Part shown: piece after piece, positions 43,330 to 53,917 of the stretch
Layout: each line of letters begins with the position of its first letter
How positions within the stretch are numbered: the stretch's first letter is position 1
Origin: Nemophila menziesii
Taxonomy: Eukaryota > Streptophyta > Magnoliopsida > Boraginales > Hydrophyllaceae
Assembly (NCBI GenBank): GCA_029959085.1
Contig: JARWIR010000008.1
Coordinates: forward strand, 14,184,001-14,248,000
Direction of reading: 5' to 3'
DNA: 64,000 nucleotides
The notes under the pieces: generated by a model
The model's database searches: none
What the model saw: the letters and a program-made list of their open reading frames with translations, nothing else
What the model was told of the DNA's origin: nothing
Translations under genes and position numbers: made by a program

Positions 43330-44450
43330 GTTTTGACTTTATTCATAATTATAAGAAGCGCGTAAGTTCCCAATGCATGTATAAGATTGAGAAGGGGTGC
43401 AAATGGTATGTTTACATTTTTCCTGAGCAAGCAAACAACTTTTAGTATATAATGACTTTTAGGAGTACGCATACATGTGGTCGGTTTACAAGAAGACGTC
43501 GAATGAAAGGTTGGACTCTAGCATCTTAGCTCTAGTTATCGTAGATGAGGTTCATGCCAAACCGTCTGTTAGTCCAAGAGAAATGCAGTCTCTTATAAAG
43601 TAGAGTTACAGGTTATAAGTTTCATATAATAACATCTTAAGGTACGATCAACAAGATGAATGACCAATATACGACGATATTAATTCTTCTTTTAATCCTA
43701 TACAAAGTTACTTGGAGAAACTTAAAGTGCTTGAACCGCATACTGTCTTTTCAGTTGATGTGACCCTGTTACTCGTGTATTCCATAGTCTTTTTCTCTCA
43801 TTCGGTGGATACATAGCTGGTTTTCGTTCATTTCGTGCAATGATTTTTTTGGATGCCACTATTCAGAAATTCAAATATAAGGGAACATTAGTTGTTGCTA
43901 TTTCCAAAGGCGGTGACCAAGGTTAGTGGTACTCCTTACAATAATCAGAGTTATCTATACTCAGTTGTTTTGCTTACGATACTTAGTTTTTATTTTTCAA
44001 TTTAACTGATACTCAGTTTTTATGCATGGTGTGACATGTTTATACCCTGTTGCGTTTGATGTAGTTCCCGATGAAGATACAGAGAGTTGGACTGCATTTC
44101 TGAAATTATTGAAGCATTTTGTTAGTGGTCGTCCTCTCATTTCAGATTGCAATGGAGGGTACACCATTCTTCCATGATCGCATGATACATCTTATGAACA
44201 CTGTTGCACACGCTCCCACTGTTGACACTTTGATTACTATATGGCTACTTGGCTTCTAGAAGGGAAGAAACAACTTCACAATTTCTTGAGTACATTGTCT
44301 AAGGAGAACTATGCAAATTCATATTTCACTGGCCGATGTTATGGTTAAATGACTTTAAGTGCAGTTGAATTGTTCAATTACTGGATAGTAGAGCAAAGGT
44401 GTCTTCCTATTGCGTAGGTTATTGATGCGCTTGTGTTGGGTTGATGTAGT
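43330..44450 (+). pseudogene. Mutator-like (MULE) transposase pseudogene
   Basis: The plus-strand frames give, in order, a MuDR-type DNA-binding part (KKRVSSQCMYKIEKGCKWYV near 43355-43420; a THTCGRFT-like zinc/HTC motif near 43470), the region IQSYLEKLKVLEPHTVFSVD (about 43690), and the start of the MULE DDE domain with LDATIQKFKYKGTLVVAISK near 43850. After an apparent intron or insertion comes YPVAFDVVPDEDTESWTAFL, LKLLKHFVSGRPLISDCNGG (44050-44160). The first two acidic catalytic positions are kept (LDAT, ISDCNGG). Several stops and frameshifts follow, and the C-terminal SWIM zinc finger is not seen. Such proteins mobilise 9-bp-TSD elements like those at 213, 28539 and 55780, but this copy is dead. 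Confidence 0.8.
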
Positions 44451-45000
44451 TGTTTCATGATCATGCGTTAAAGTCGTCAAAATGGACCACACCATTATTC
44501 CCTTCCATTTTGATACTTTACAATATCAACATTGAACTTAGTTGTACATGGGTTGTTAAACAATCCACCCCGTCTCTTTTCCATGTTGTTTTAAACTTGG
44601 TCATATTTTTAGACATTATTGTTTTGTTTTTTTCCTATTTTTTTAATTACTATTTGTAAAGGTATTTTTGGTTAAGGCGTTTTTTAATAAAGAGTCTTAT
44701 TTTAGGTACCTTTTTATTAATAGTTTTTAATAGATAATTATTTTATAATTAGCTCTTATATAAATTTGGTTACGTTAATTTTAAGATTAATTTTTAACTA
44801 GTTAGAATTAATATATGGGGCATTTATTTTATAAGGCCCAAAGGCCATTCACTTTCTGATTTAAATCCCAACCCCAACCAACCCTATAACTAGTCTAACT
44901 AAATAGGGGTAAAATACTAAACTACCCCTACCCCTTATCACACAATGCAAAATGAAAAACCCTCCCCAAAACACCATTAAGACACAAAAACCGCATTCTC
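44451..45000. other. No gene recognised
   Basis: T-rich, then C-rich DNA. The short open frame 44450-44659 ends in a poly-F/Y run and is not convincing. Confidence 0.45.
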
Positions 45001-45290
45001 TGCATCTCACTCTCACTCTCTCACTCTCTCACTCTCTCTATCTCTCTCTCTGTTTGAAAACCCCCAACCGAACCACCACCTAACCACTACCCAACACCAC
45101 CACCTACCCACTCCCCATCATCACCATCACCGCCCTCCATCATCACCGTCACCACCTACCTAACCCTCCATCATCACCATCACCACTACTAACCCTCCAT
45201 CATCACCATCACCGCCCTCCATCCCTCCATCATCACCATCACCGCCCTCCATCATCCGCTGCTGCTGCAGATCCACCACCCCAACCCCCC
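45001..45290 (+). repeat. CT microsatellite and CATCACCATCACCGCCCTC repeats
   Basis: CTCACTCTCTCACTCTCTCT over 45001-45055 is followed by a degenerate array of CATCATCACCATCACCGCCC units (45115-45265). It is a C-rich island in AT-rich DNA. It may be the leader of a lost gene, but no coding frame follows clearly. Confidence 0.75.
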
Positions 45291-45667
45291 ACCTTCATCA
45301 GATCCCCGACCACCATCGACCCCCACCACTCACCACCAAACATCAACCCCACCGTCCCCTCCATTGACGAGATGCAGAAACCCAACCCTACCACTGTCAC
45401 AACCCCACCCCCACCCACGATTTGCAGAAGACACCACGAACCAAAACTGTTGAAGACCTCCGCTGCTCAACCATCACGAGAAAGCCGCTGCTCAACCATC
45501 ACGAACGAGATCTAGAAGCTGCTATTCACCACCACCATCCTCTCTCTGCGTGAAGAAGACGAAGCTCCATGAATCTGTGCTCCGTTTCTCTGGCGAAGCA
45601 AGAAGAAGCCACTATATCCACCAACAAGGCATCGCTGGAGAAGACCAACCTTGATGGGCCAAACCCA

Positions 45668-45730
45668 ATAAGGGTTGTTCATGTTGGGGCCAGGCCCCCA
45701 TAAGGGTTGTTCATGTTGGGGCCAGCCACC
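45668..45730 (+). repeat. 32-bp tandem duplication
   Basis: ATAAGGGTTGTTCATGTTGG followed by GGCCAG at 45668 and again at 45700. Confidence 0.85.
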
Positions 45731-46320
45731 GATTCAGTACCGCCCTGTTCTTCACACTCCACCGCCACCACGACGAAGACGAAGCCCCCTCCCCCTCCAT
45801 CTCTGCTGTAGTTTTCGTCGTCGACAGTTCATGTATTTGATTTTTTTTGTAATTCGTACTGGGTTGGTTAATGGGCCAGAATCCTGTAGTTGTAATTCAT
45901 ATTGGGTCCAGCCCCATGTAGGTGGGTTGTATGTAGTGGGGCTGGCCATGTAGTTAGTATGGTTGTTTATTATTGTTGTTTAATATAGGTACAACCCATA
46001 AAAAATTGGCTGAAAAAAGATTGGACTATAAATTTATGTTTGTGTTTTTTTGTTCTATATAGGTATAGCCCACATGAGTTACAAAATGATTTTTTGTTCT
46101 TAATAGATACAGACCCATTAGAGTTTTGGTCTATATTGGGCCAGCCCATATAATCATTGCAATTTGACAAAAAAAATAACATAATAATTAAGAAAACTAA
46201 AAAATGTTTTGGGCCCGTACCTATCATGGGTTAATTGAGATCACGATAGGGTTGGGTCCGTACCCAATAAGAGCAGGGGTAAAGAGGTAAAAATACCAAA
46301 CCAGATATTTGAAGTTGGGA
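45731..46320. other. Degenerate ATATAGGTACAACCCA repeats, no gene
   Basis: TATAGGTACAACCCATAAA (about 45985), TATAGGTATAGCCCACATGA (about 46058) and TAGATACAGACCCATTAGA (about 46103) are degenerate copies of one unit. The open frame 45675-45953 (plus) covers the C-rich segment and has no recognisable domain. Confidence 0.45.
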
Positions 46321-46332
46321 CTTAAAAGTTAA

Positions 46333-46850
46333 TTTTTTTTGTTACATAAGAGGCCTAAAAATACCAGGAAGAAAACTTCCTATTTATTGCCTATCTAGAA
46401 TAATTCTCGGTACGACCCAACCACACCGGTCTTTCGTATGTAAATTCCATAGCCCAGACGGGGGGTCTCTTAAAAGTGAAGGACCTTCATCCTTATTTGC
46501 TCCTACTTTTGCTAGCCAATCAGCGCAGCTATTAGCTTCCCGATAGCACCATATGAGCTCAAAATGCACTTTAGATGAAAATATATCACGAGAAGCACTA
46601 ATTACATCACCTGGAAACCCCATTGAGTTCGCACCGTCCTTCACTAGCGCGTGCAACTCACACAAGTCGGTTTCGAAGGTAAGGGATGAGTATCCTCTAC
46701 AAACTGCCATATTAAGCCCAAAATGTAAGGCTAAAACTTCCGCTTCAAAAGGAGAGCGCGCCTCACACTTTCCCGTAAAGCCTTTTAAGTACTCCCCTTT
46801 CTCATTACGGAAGAGACCACCTACTCCATGCGTTAAATTTTTAGCAACTA
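46333..46850 (-). mobile_element. LINE tail with RNase H, minus strand, with TSD
   Basis: On the minus strand from about 46850: GVGGLFRNEKGEYLKGFTGK, FEAEVLALHFGLNMAVCRGY, ETDLCELHALVKDGANS, WCYREANSCADWLAKVGANK, and finally GLWNLHTKDRCGWVVPRIIL with a stop at 46384. This is a nearly complete RNase H; the second aspartate context is ETDLCEL where the family has ETDSREL. The 3' end is GGCCTCTTATGTAACAAAAA. The flanks GGACTTAAAAGTTAA (about 46317-46332) and GGACTTAAATTAA (about 46851-46863) look like a slightly decayed TSD. Confidence 0.88.
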
Positions 46851-46939
46851 GGACTTAAATTAAAAAATTCCCAAGTTTTGAGACTTAATTTATAATTTCC
46901 TCTTAATATATTGGTCAAAATTTTGGTTATTTACTGTCG

Positions 46940-46994
46940 GTTTGAATTAAGTCACTCCAAGTTCAAAATGGTTTTTGTATGTAATAAAAAAAAA
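46940..46994 (+). mobile_element. Decayed SINE tail (older copy)
   Basis: TCGGTTTGAATTAAGTC, then ACTCCAAGTTCAAAATGGTT and GTATGTAATAAAAAAAAA, aligns with the second half of the SINE just downstream (box B onward). The 5' half is missing or unrecognisable. Confidence 0.6.
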
Positions 46995-46998
46995 GACT
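46986..46998 (+). repeat. TSD of SINE, left
   Basis: AAAAAAAAAGACT here, and A-tract plus GACT at 47118-47130. The younger SINE landed at the end of the A-tail of the older one. Confidence 0.6.
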
Positions 46999-47126
46999 GA
47001 AACCAGATGGGATTAGCTTACTGGCCAGGGCCTTGGTCTACCAATCTAGTGGTGCAGGTTCGAACCGAGTCAATGACTCCGAGTCCAAAGTGGCTCTCCT
47101 ATGTAACCAAAAAAAAAAAAAAAAAA
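46999..47126 (+). mobile_element. tRNA-derived SINE
   Basis: This is a SINE of about 128 bp. Box A is TAGCTTACTGG (47014-47024) and box B is GGTTCGAACC (47057-47066), spaced as in an internal RNA polymerase III promoter. It ends GGCTCTCCTATGTAACC followed by A18 (47109-47126). Its 3' end resembles that of the LINE tails at 923, 39789 and 46333 (CTCTTATGTAACAAAA). It fits the plant Au-like SINE layout, but I cannot assign the family name with certainty. Confidence 0.88.
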
Positions 47127-47354
47127 GACTAACTAATATTTTTTTCCATTAATTTGTTTATTCTTTGATAAAATAAAATATAATAAAATATCTGTCACGT
47201 TAAATCTGATAATTGGACAGCAAGCCAAAACACTCTTATTAATGATGGCACCAACTTACAAAATAATAATTCTCCAAATATTTCAAAGAAATTAATAAGG
47301 AAACTATTTTGTTTTCCGGATATTTCGAAAAGATCTAAACCGACTAGAGAGTTT

Positions 47355-47365
47355 TTATATATATG
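47355..47365 (+). promoter_or_regulatory. TATA box of the pseudokinase gene
   Basis: TTATATATATG, about 90 bp before the ATG at 47453. Confidence 0.5.
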
Positions 47366-47452
47366 ATCTCTCATCAATATTATTACATACTATAACAGCC
47401 TTATTACCTCATCGATTCTCAAAATAAACATATTATCATTTAAGAATTAAAG

Positions 47453-48727
47453 ATGGTGATGCTAAAAAGAAAGCGTGAAGAATTTGAGCATCAAGAACTC
47501 TTGTATGGTGGCCATGGAGGTAAATGGTTGAGAGGTCCATTAATAAGTACAGGAAGTTCAAGCGCTACATTCTTGGCTACTCTGAAGAAACCAAAAACCC
47601 GAGGCTGGCCACAGGGTCCTTTTCCGATACAAATGGCTGTCAAATCTTCCAAGAATTGGCAAGAACATTGTGAGGAGAGAAAATTTTTCAACACTTTTAA
47701 AAGGTGTTCTTATATCTGTGGGTACTTTGGAAAAGAGATCACTTATGTGGATGAGAAGCATAGAACAAATCCTGTATACAATCTATTGTTGGAATATGCT
47801 TCTGGTGGAAACCTTTATGATCTGATCAAGAAATCAGGGCCTGGAGGATTGTCTGAAGCTGATATTAGACACTATACGAGGTGTATTGTTAAAGGAATAT
47901 TTCATGTTCATCAACATGGTTATGTTCTTAACGGTTTAAAATCTGAGAGCATTCTACTTTATCCTAACAAATCAGGCGATGGTAATATATTTATGGCTAA
48001 AATCGGAGACTTTGGGTTAGCTGAAAAGGTTCTGGACATTAACAGAAGCAAGAATCCACAAGGGGTTTGTGGTGTACTAGAATTTGCCTCGGATATTTGG
48101 GATCTTGGTTATGTTCTTCTTGAGATGCTAATGGGGAATTCTCTATCAGAGGAAAATCAAGATTCAAAGATGAGTAAAGGGTGGATAATTCTGAAAGTTC
48201 TGAAGAATTTATCTGAAGATGCAAAAGACTTTCTGAAAAGGTGTTTAAAGAAAAAACCGAAGAGAAGATCAACGGCTGAGATGTTACTAAAGCACCCTTT
48301 CCTTTCGGAGTCTGAGAATGATCATAATAGGCGTGTGAAGCCCACCTTCCTAAAGAGCTTGGATTATATACCTCTTGAGGAAGAAGTCTCTGAGGAGGAG
48401 GTTTTATCCAAATTCTCATATTCGGTGGAAGATTGGGACTTCATATCACTGGAAGTTACAGGTTCTCGAGGCATATCAGAAACAATGCTCGACTTATCTT
48501 CACAGAATATTGAGGTTGAGGACCAATCGTGTTGTTACCCCTGTGTGGAGAGATTGCTTGAAGAAGAAGCCTCTGAGGAGATTTCGGGTCCCACATCTTT
48601 AGTGGAAGATTGCAACTTTATACCTTTTGGTTCCCGAGAGAGAATGCTTAGGACTAAAGATGTCACTAAGGCTACGTGCTTAGTCGATTGTTGGAACTTC
48701 ATACCTCTACAAGTTCAAAGTATCTAA
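47453..48727 (+). CDS. MAPKKK17/18-like pseudokinase with extended tail
   Basis: The product is 424 aa, one open frame, homologous to the kinase at 41478-42563 through the kinase domain. It keeps the ATP lysine (K64 in MAVK), YNLLLEYASGGNLYDLI, and DFG at 186-188. The glycine loop is reduced to ISTGSSSATF (one Gly). The catalytic loop HCDLKPEN is VLNGLKSES, so the base aspartate is G161 and the metal-binding Asn is S166. The activation segment lacks GTPxYxxPE (it runs NPQGVCGVLEFASDIWDLGY). Phosphotransfer is therefore not expected. The C-terminus (about 300-424) repeats an acidic/aromatic motif: SLDYIPLEEE, VEDWDFISLE, VEDCNFIPFG, VDCWNFIPLQ. A frame kept open over 424 codons argues for use as a binding or scaffold protein (inference). 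A 3-base in-frame alternative start at 47459 is possible. Confidence 0.9.
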   Translation: MVMLKRKREEFEHQELLYGGHGGKWLRGPLISTGSSSATFLATLKKPKTRGWPQGPFPIQMAVKSSKNWQEHCEERKFFNTFKRCSYICGYFGKEITYVDEKHRTNPVYNLLLEYASGGNLYDLIKKSGPGGLSEADIRHYTRCIVKGIFHVHQHGYVLNGLKSESILLYPNKSGDGNIFMAKIGDFGLAEKVLDINRSKNPQGVCGVLEFASDIWDLGYVLLEMLMGNSLSEENQDSKMSKGWIILKVLKNLSEDAKDFLKRCLKKKPKRRSTAEMLLKHPFLSESENDHNRRVKPTFLKSLDYIPLEEEVSEEEVLSKFSYSVEDWDFISLEVTGSRGISETMLDLSSQNIEVEDQSCCYPCVERLLEEEASEEISGPTSLVEDCNFIPFGSRERMLRTKDVTKATCLVDCWNFIPLQVQSI

Positions 48728-49204
48728 ATATTTTGTAATTTTACATTGTTTTCTTTAGGCAAAAATTTTACATGGTAGAAGAAGCCAAAAGGCCTTAGAA
48801 TGATTGATTTATCTAACTATTTTGCTCTCACCTTTTTACGTTTTCATTATGTATCGTATGAGATTACGCGTATTTAATACAGAACATGATTCATTTTGAA
48901 ATGCTTGGTTTTTAGTAAATAGTCCTACTACCTGCAAATAATCATACCATAGAAACTGACTGAAAATGATAAATGCAGGCAATATTTGGTCTAGGAAACT
49001 TTGGGGGAAAGGACGAATATAAGGTCTCAACCACAAAAAAGAACCCTTGAAATTTGCAAACAAATTCCAAGTTAATTAAAAGCAACAAACAAAATTGAAA
49101 AAGAATCAATCCTATAAATAAATCTATTTTGTAATTATTCCTAAACACACATATATACCTCACCAATATTGAGCTAAAATTGTACAATTAGAGCATACTT
49201 TTTC
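48728..49204. other. 3' flanks of two convergent kinase copies
   Basis: Intergenic between the pseudokinase (plus) and the kinase pseudogene (minus). The last part (about 49130-49204) resembles the 3' flank of the intact kinase (about 41385-41477; shared AAATTGTACAATTAG). Confidence 0.6.
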
Positions 49205-49392
49205 CAACTGTTATAAGTACACCTGTGGTGGAACCTGAATTAATGAATTTATAGCATTATCATATTGCTTTTACTCTCAGCTCATAATACTCTACATCTT
49301 CTTCTAAACAATAAGAAAACGAATCCACATCAGTTTCAGAAACCTAAAGTATATCTTCAACCTCCTCGGATGCTCCCAGAGAGCATTTCGAG
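49205..49392 (-). pseudogene. MAPKKK-like pseudogene, 3' part (left of the copia insertion)
   Basis: Minus-strand homologue of the last part of the intact kinase: the CATTCTCAA/TATCATATTG tail region and the GTATATCTTCAACCTCCTCG segment (acidic C-terminus). About 200 bp corresponding to 41663-41866 of the intact gene, including the end of the kinase domain, is deleted between CCTCCTCGGATG and CCCAGAGAGCATTTCGAG. The gene continues at 54213 after the copia element. Confidence 0.88.
49388..49392 (+). repeat. TSD of copia element, left (TCGAG)
   Basis: TCGAG here and at 54213-54217. The intact kinase has the site once (CATCTCGAGCAC near 41872). Confidence 0.93.
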
Positions 49393-49687
49393 TCTTGGAG
49401 TATAGTAAGCAAATTAGAACAATTAGAGTTAAATAAAGTGGTCGATAGTGCAGGGACCAAATTGTAAATACAAAGTTAGTTTGTTAGATAGTTAGTTAGC
49501 CCAAGTAGTCAAGAGAATCTTTAATTCAACAATGTATATATATACAGCTTGTACATTACATATTACAGCTAATAATACACTCTTTCTTTTCGTTTCTTCT
49601 TATCTTCATCTCTCTTTTATCTCTGCAACTATTTTGCTCTTCAAGCTTTCTTCCATGGCTGCTGAAAACTTTTTCTTCAATTTAACA
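49393..49687 (+). mobile_element. 5' LTR of Ty1-copia element (295 bp)
   Basis: Starts TCTTGGAGTATAG (canonical TG changed to TC) and ends TTCAATTTAACA. It has TATATATATACA near 49535-49546 as a TATA-like element. It is the same length as the 3' LTR, with about ten substitutions by eye. Confidence 0.95.
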
Positions 49688-49699
49688 TGGTATCAGATG
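49688..49699 (+). other. Primer-binding site (initiator-Met tRNA type)
   Basis: TGGTATCAGATG directly follows the 5' LTR; TGGTATCAG matches the 3' end of plant initiator Met tRNA. Confidence 0.9.
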
Positions 49700-49739
49700 T
49701 AAAACTTCCGCAATTCTTATTCAAATCTTTATCATAGCT

Positions 49740-52700
49740 ATGGCACATTCAACCTCAATCACTGAAGACTTTTCTAGCCCTTACTATCTCCATCCAAGCG
49801 AAAACACTGGAGCTTCACGCGTTTCTGAAGCGCTTACAGGCGATAAATATTTAGCTTGGTCTCGAGCTATTGAAATCTCGTTAGCTGTCAAAAATAAACT
49901 AGGCTTTATCAATGGTGATATTGTTCAACCATCACTTACAGACCTCAACCTCTTCACTGCGTGGAACAGAGCCAATAACCTTGTTCTATCATGGCTTCTA
50001 AACTCCATCTCGAAAGAAATTCGAGGAAGCTTACTATATGTTAACTCTGCTCATGATCTATATAACGAGATTAAAACTCGATTCTGCAAAAGCAATTGTA
50101 CGCGTATCTTTCAACTCGAGAAATCTTTGAGTTCAATTGTTCAAATACGAGCTCAATTTCAGAGTATTTTGCTAAGTTCAAAGGTATTTGGGATGAATAC
50201 TCACACTCTAGACCTATGCCAACTTGTTCTTGTGGTTTCATGAATCAATGCTCTTGTAAGATTTTTGTTCACTTATTGAGCGACAACAAGCAGAGTTTGT
50301 CATGAAATTTCTTATTGGATTAAATGATTCTTATTCGGTTGTTCGTAGTCAAATTCTTCTCATGGATCCTATGTCTAATATTAACTCTGTTTTTGCGATG
50401 TTGATTCAAGAAGAAACTCAACAATCTATATCACATTCTCTTGACAATTCTGTAGCTCAAGCTTTCTATGTGAAAAATCAATCTCGATCTAATTATTTCT
50501 CTGAGAAAAAGAAAGTGTTGTGTACTCATTGTGGTTATACAGGTCATTCCATTGACAAATGCTTTCAACTTCATGGTTATCCTCCTGGTTGGACAGGACC
50601 TAAAGGAAAACGATTCAATTCTAATCAAGCCAAAGCACATGATGTTTCTACAGTTGAAGATCACAATCATGATGTTAAAAATCTTCATCCACATGACTTC
50701 ACACCTGTAGAAATTGAGAAAATCATGGCTCTAGTTCACAATTCTTCTCCTCAATCTGCAGCAGTACATCAAGTATCTACTCAAGAAGGTAACATCATAA
50801 ACTCCACTTGGATTCTTGATACAGGAGCTACTGATCATCCGATTTACTCCTCTTATCTCTATACTAACAATATAAGAAATGATAACACACCTATCACATT
50901 ACCTAATGGTTAAATTGTTACTTCTACTCATAAGGGTGATATAAGACCGAATCAATACATTCTATTGAAAGATGTGCTTTGTGTTCCCAATTTTAAGTAT
51001 AATCTTTTGTCCATATCTAAACTTACTAATACCTCAACCATCTCTGTGTTGTTTTTGCCTTCTCATTGTGTTTTACAGGCTCTCCACACCAAGAGGATGA
51101 TTGGGATTGCATATGAGAGAAAAGTTCTGTACCATTTCACACCTTCCACACCTTCTAAGTCTTCTTCTTTAGCTGCCTCTTCAACTACCTTTGACTTGTG
51201 GCATTCAAGACTTGGTCATCCTTCTAATGCAAAAATTCAAGCTCTAAAAGCTATTGATCCCTCAATCTCTTTCCTTCATTGTAATATTTGTGATACTTGT
51301 CATTTTGCAAAACAAAAACGTTTAGTTTTTCCCTTATCTACATCTAATAGATCCTCTTGTTTTAAGCTTATTCATTGTGATATTTGGGGCCCCTTTAGAG
51401 AAGTTTCTTATACTGGTCACATATATTTTTTAACCATAGTTGATGATTTTTCTAGATGCACTTGGATTTACTTAATGTCTAACAAGTCTGAAGTGCATCA
51501 ACACCTTGTTTCTTTTTATAACTTGATCCTAACTCAATTTAACACAAAAATAAGAACTCTCAGATCAGATAATGGTCAAGAATTCTTAGTGCCTTCATTT
51601 TACTCTTCTTTTGGCATAATGCATCAACTCAGTTGTGTGGAAACACCACAACAAAATGGCCTTGTTGAAAGAAAACATCAAGACCTTTTATCCACAGCCC
51701 GAGCTCTTATGTTTTAATAAAAAATTCCCTTACAATTTTGGTCTGAAGCTATACTTACTTCTGTGCATTTAATAAATAGACTCCCTACTCCTCTCCTTAT
51801 AAATCTATCTCCTTATCAAGTTCTCTACAATAAACCTCCAAATTTACAACATCTTAGAGTCTTTGGCTCACTTTGTTTTGCATCTACTCTTACAAATAAT
51901 AGATCTAAGTTTAATCATAGAGCCATTAAGTGTGTTTTCTTGAGATATCCACTTGGTACTAAAGGATACACACTCTTAGACCTATCTACACATAAATCTG
52001 TCATCTCAAGGAATGTTATATTTCATGAGCATACATTTCCTTTTGCTCAGCTTTCAACCTCTCCAATGCCTCACTCATTCATGTTTCCTCATTCTTCTAC
52101 TCCATGTTCAGAAATTCATCACCCTCATCCCATATCCATACCAACTCAACCATCTTCACAACCTGTTGAATCTATACCAAGATCATCTAGACAAAGACAA
52201 CCTCCTTCCTACCTAAAATACTACATTACCTCACTCTCTCTATGCAACTCTCAGTCACTTCAAGGCAAGGAGGGCTCTAACACTAAAGGTACACTATACT
52301 CCATCAATGATTTTTAAATTTTAGTCAGTTATCTCCTGGTTACAAGTATTTTATAGATGCTATAAGTATAATGACTGAGCCTTAAACATTTAAACAAGCT
52401 TCTTCTTCATCTGAATGGATGGGTGCTATCCATCGAGAATTAAAGGCTCTTGAAGATAACAATACATGGACTATTGTTCCTCTAACCTCTGGTATGTCCC
52501 CTATTGGATGTAAGTGGGTGTTTAAGTTGAAATATAAGGCAGATGGAACACTTGAAAGACATAAAGCCAGGCTTGTTGCTAAAGGCTACAATCAACAAGA
52601 AGGCCTTGATTTTTTTTGATACATTTTCTCCTGTTGCAAAGGTAGTTTCAATAAGACTATTAATTGCTCTATCTTCTATCAAAGGTTGGCATTTACATCA

Positions 52701-53895
52701 ATTGGATGTCAATAATGCCTTTCTACATGTTGATTTATATGAAGATGTATATATGTCTGTTCCTCCTGGTTTAACTGTCCCTCCTAACTCCATTTGTAAA
52801 CTAAATAAGAGTTTATATGGACTCAAACAAGCTTCTAGACAATGGTTTGATAAACTCTCAACTGCCTTTGTTTCTTATGGGTTTAAACATTCTAATAGTG
52901 ATTATAGTTTGTTCACAAAGTCTACTACCTCCACTTTTATTGCCCTTCTTGTATATGTGGATGATATCATCATTGCAAGTGATTCTATAGAAGAAGTAAA
53001 TAAGCTCAAACTATATCTACATTCTGAGTTCACCATTAATGATTTAGGACAGTTGAATTTTTTTTTTTGGGGATTGAAGTGGCTAGATCATCAAAAGGTA
53101 TTTCATTGTGTCAAAGGAAGTTTGCTCTTGATATATTAGAAGAATGTGGTGTCTCAGCTGCCAAACCAGTATCTTTTCCAATGGAATTCACTTTGAAGCT
53201 ACAAAGCACTGATGATGATCTTCTTGATAATCCAACCTCTTACAGAAGATTAGTTGGGAGATTACTTTACCTAACTATAACTAGACCTGATATAACATTC
53301 TCAGTGACTTGTTTAAGCCAATTCTTGTCTAAACCTTCTAATGCTCATTGGAATGCTGCTCAGCGTGTTTTGAGGTACAATAAAATGACACCAGGACAGG
53401 GTGTTTTCTATTCTTCAAGCTCAGATATAAAACTAAAAGCCTTTTGCGATAGTGATTGGACAGGATGTCTAGATACAAGAAGAAGTATAACCGGATTTTG
53501 TATTTTTTAGGTGATTCATTGATTTCTTGGAAGAGTAAGAAGCAATCAACCATTAGTAAGTCATCTGCTGAAGCTGAATACAGAGCTCTTGCTTCTATCA
53601 CTTGTGAAATTCAATGGCTTATATATGCCTTGAATGATTACAATTTTGATCATAATTCACCTGCTCTCATCTTCTCGGATAGCAAGTCAGCTATTGCTAT
53701 GTCAACCAATCCTGTTTAACATGAGAGAACCAAACATATTGACATAGATTGCAAAATTACTCGTGAAAAATTAGCTTCTGGTGTCACTAAATTGTTCTAT
53801 ATTCCCTCAAGGCTTCAACTTGCAGATATATTTACTAAACCTCTTGGTTTGTTACAATTTCATCATATTTTATCCAAGTTGAACATTATCAATAT
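49740..53895 (+). pseudogene. copia gag-pol, multiply disrupted
   Basis: Gag starts at 49740 (copia-type gag, PF14244-like: YYLHPSENTGASRVSEAL, YLAWSRAIEISLAVKNKLGF). A frameshift lies near 50145. The zinc knuckle CTHCGYTGHSIDKC is at about 50523-50564. Protease has WILDTGATDH near 50811, followed by a stop after TLPNG (50911). Integrase (about 51195-51715) has the HSRLGH...CNICDTC zinc site and DIWGP, RSDNG and NGLVERKH of the DDE core, then stop codons at 51716-51721. The C-terminal part runs to 52317. RT starts near 52400, shifts frame at the T8 run near 52611, and carries YVDDII near 52955. It shifts again at a T8 run near 53059. RNase H runs to about 53895 with a stop at 53514-ish and another near 53717. 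At least four frameshifts or stops make it non-autonomous. Confidence 0.93.
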
Positions 53896-53907
53896 CCATG
53901 TTCCACT

Positions 53908-53917
53908 TGTGGGGGGA
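53908..53917 (+). other. Polypurine tract
   Basis: TTGTGGGGGGA immediately before the 3' LTR: the plus-strand primer site. Confidence 0.85.

Noticed and set aside
45675..45953. Plus-strand open frame of 92 codons in the C-rich island
   Set aside because: Covers the 32-bp duplication and CCACC-rich DNA; no domain and no conserved start context.
47014..47066. A tRNA gene at the box A/box B motif
   Set aside because: No cloverleaf or acceptor-stem pairing; the A tail and TSD show a SINE.
47558..47761. Minus-strand frames within the pseudokinase, and the 48039-48419 minus frame
   Set aside because: Shadows of a well-supported coding region.
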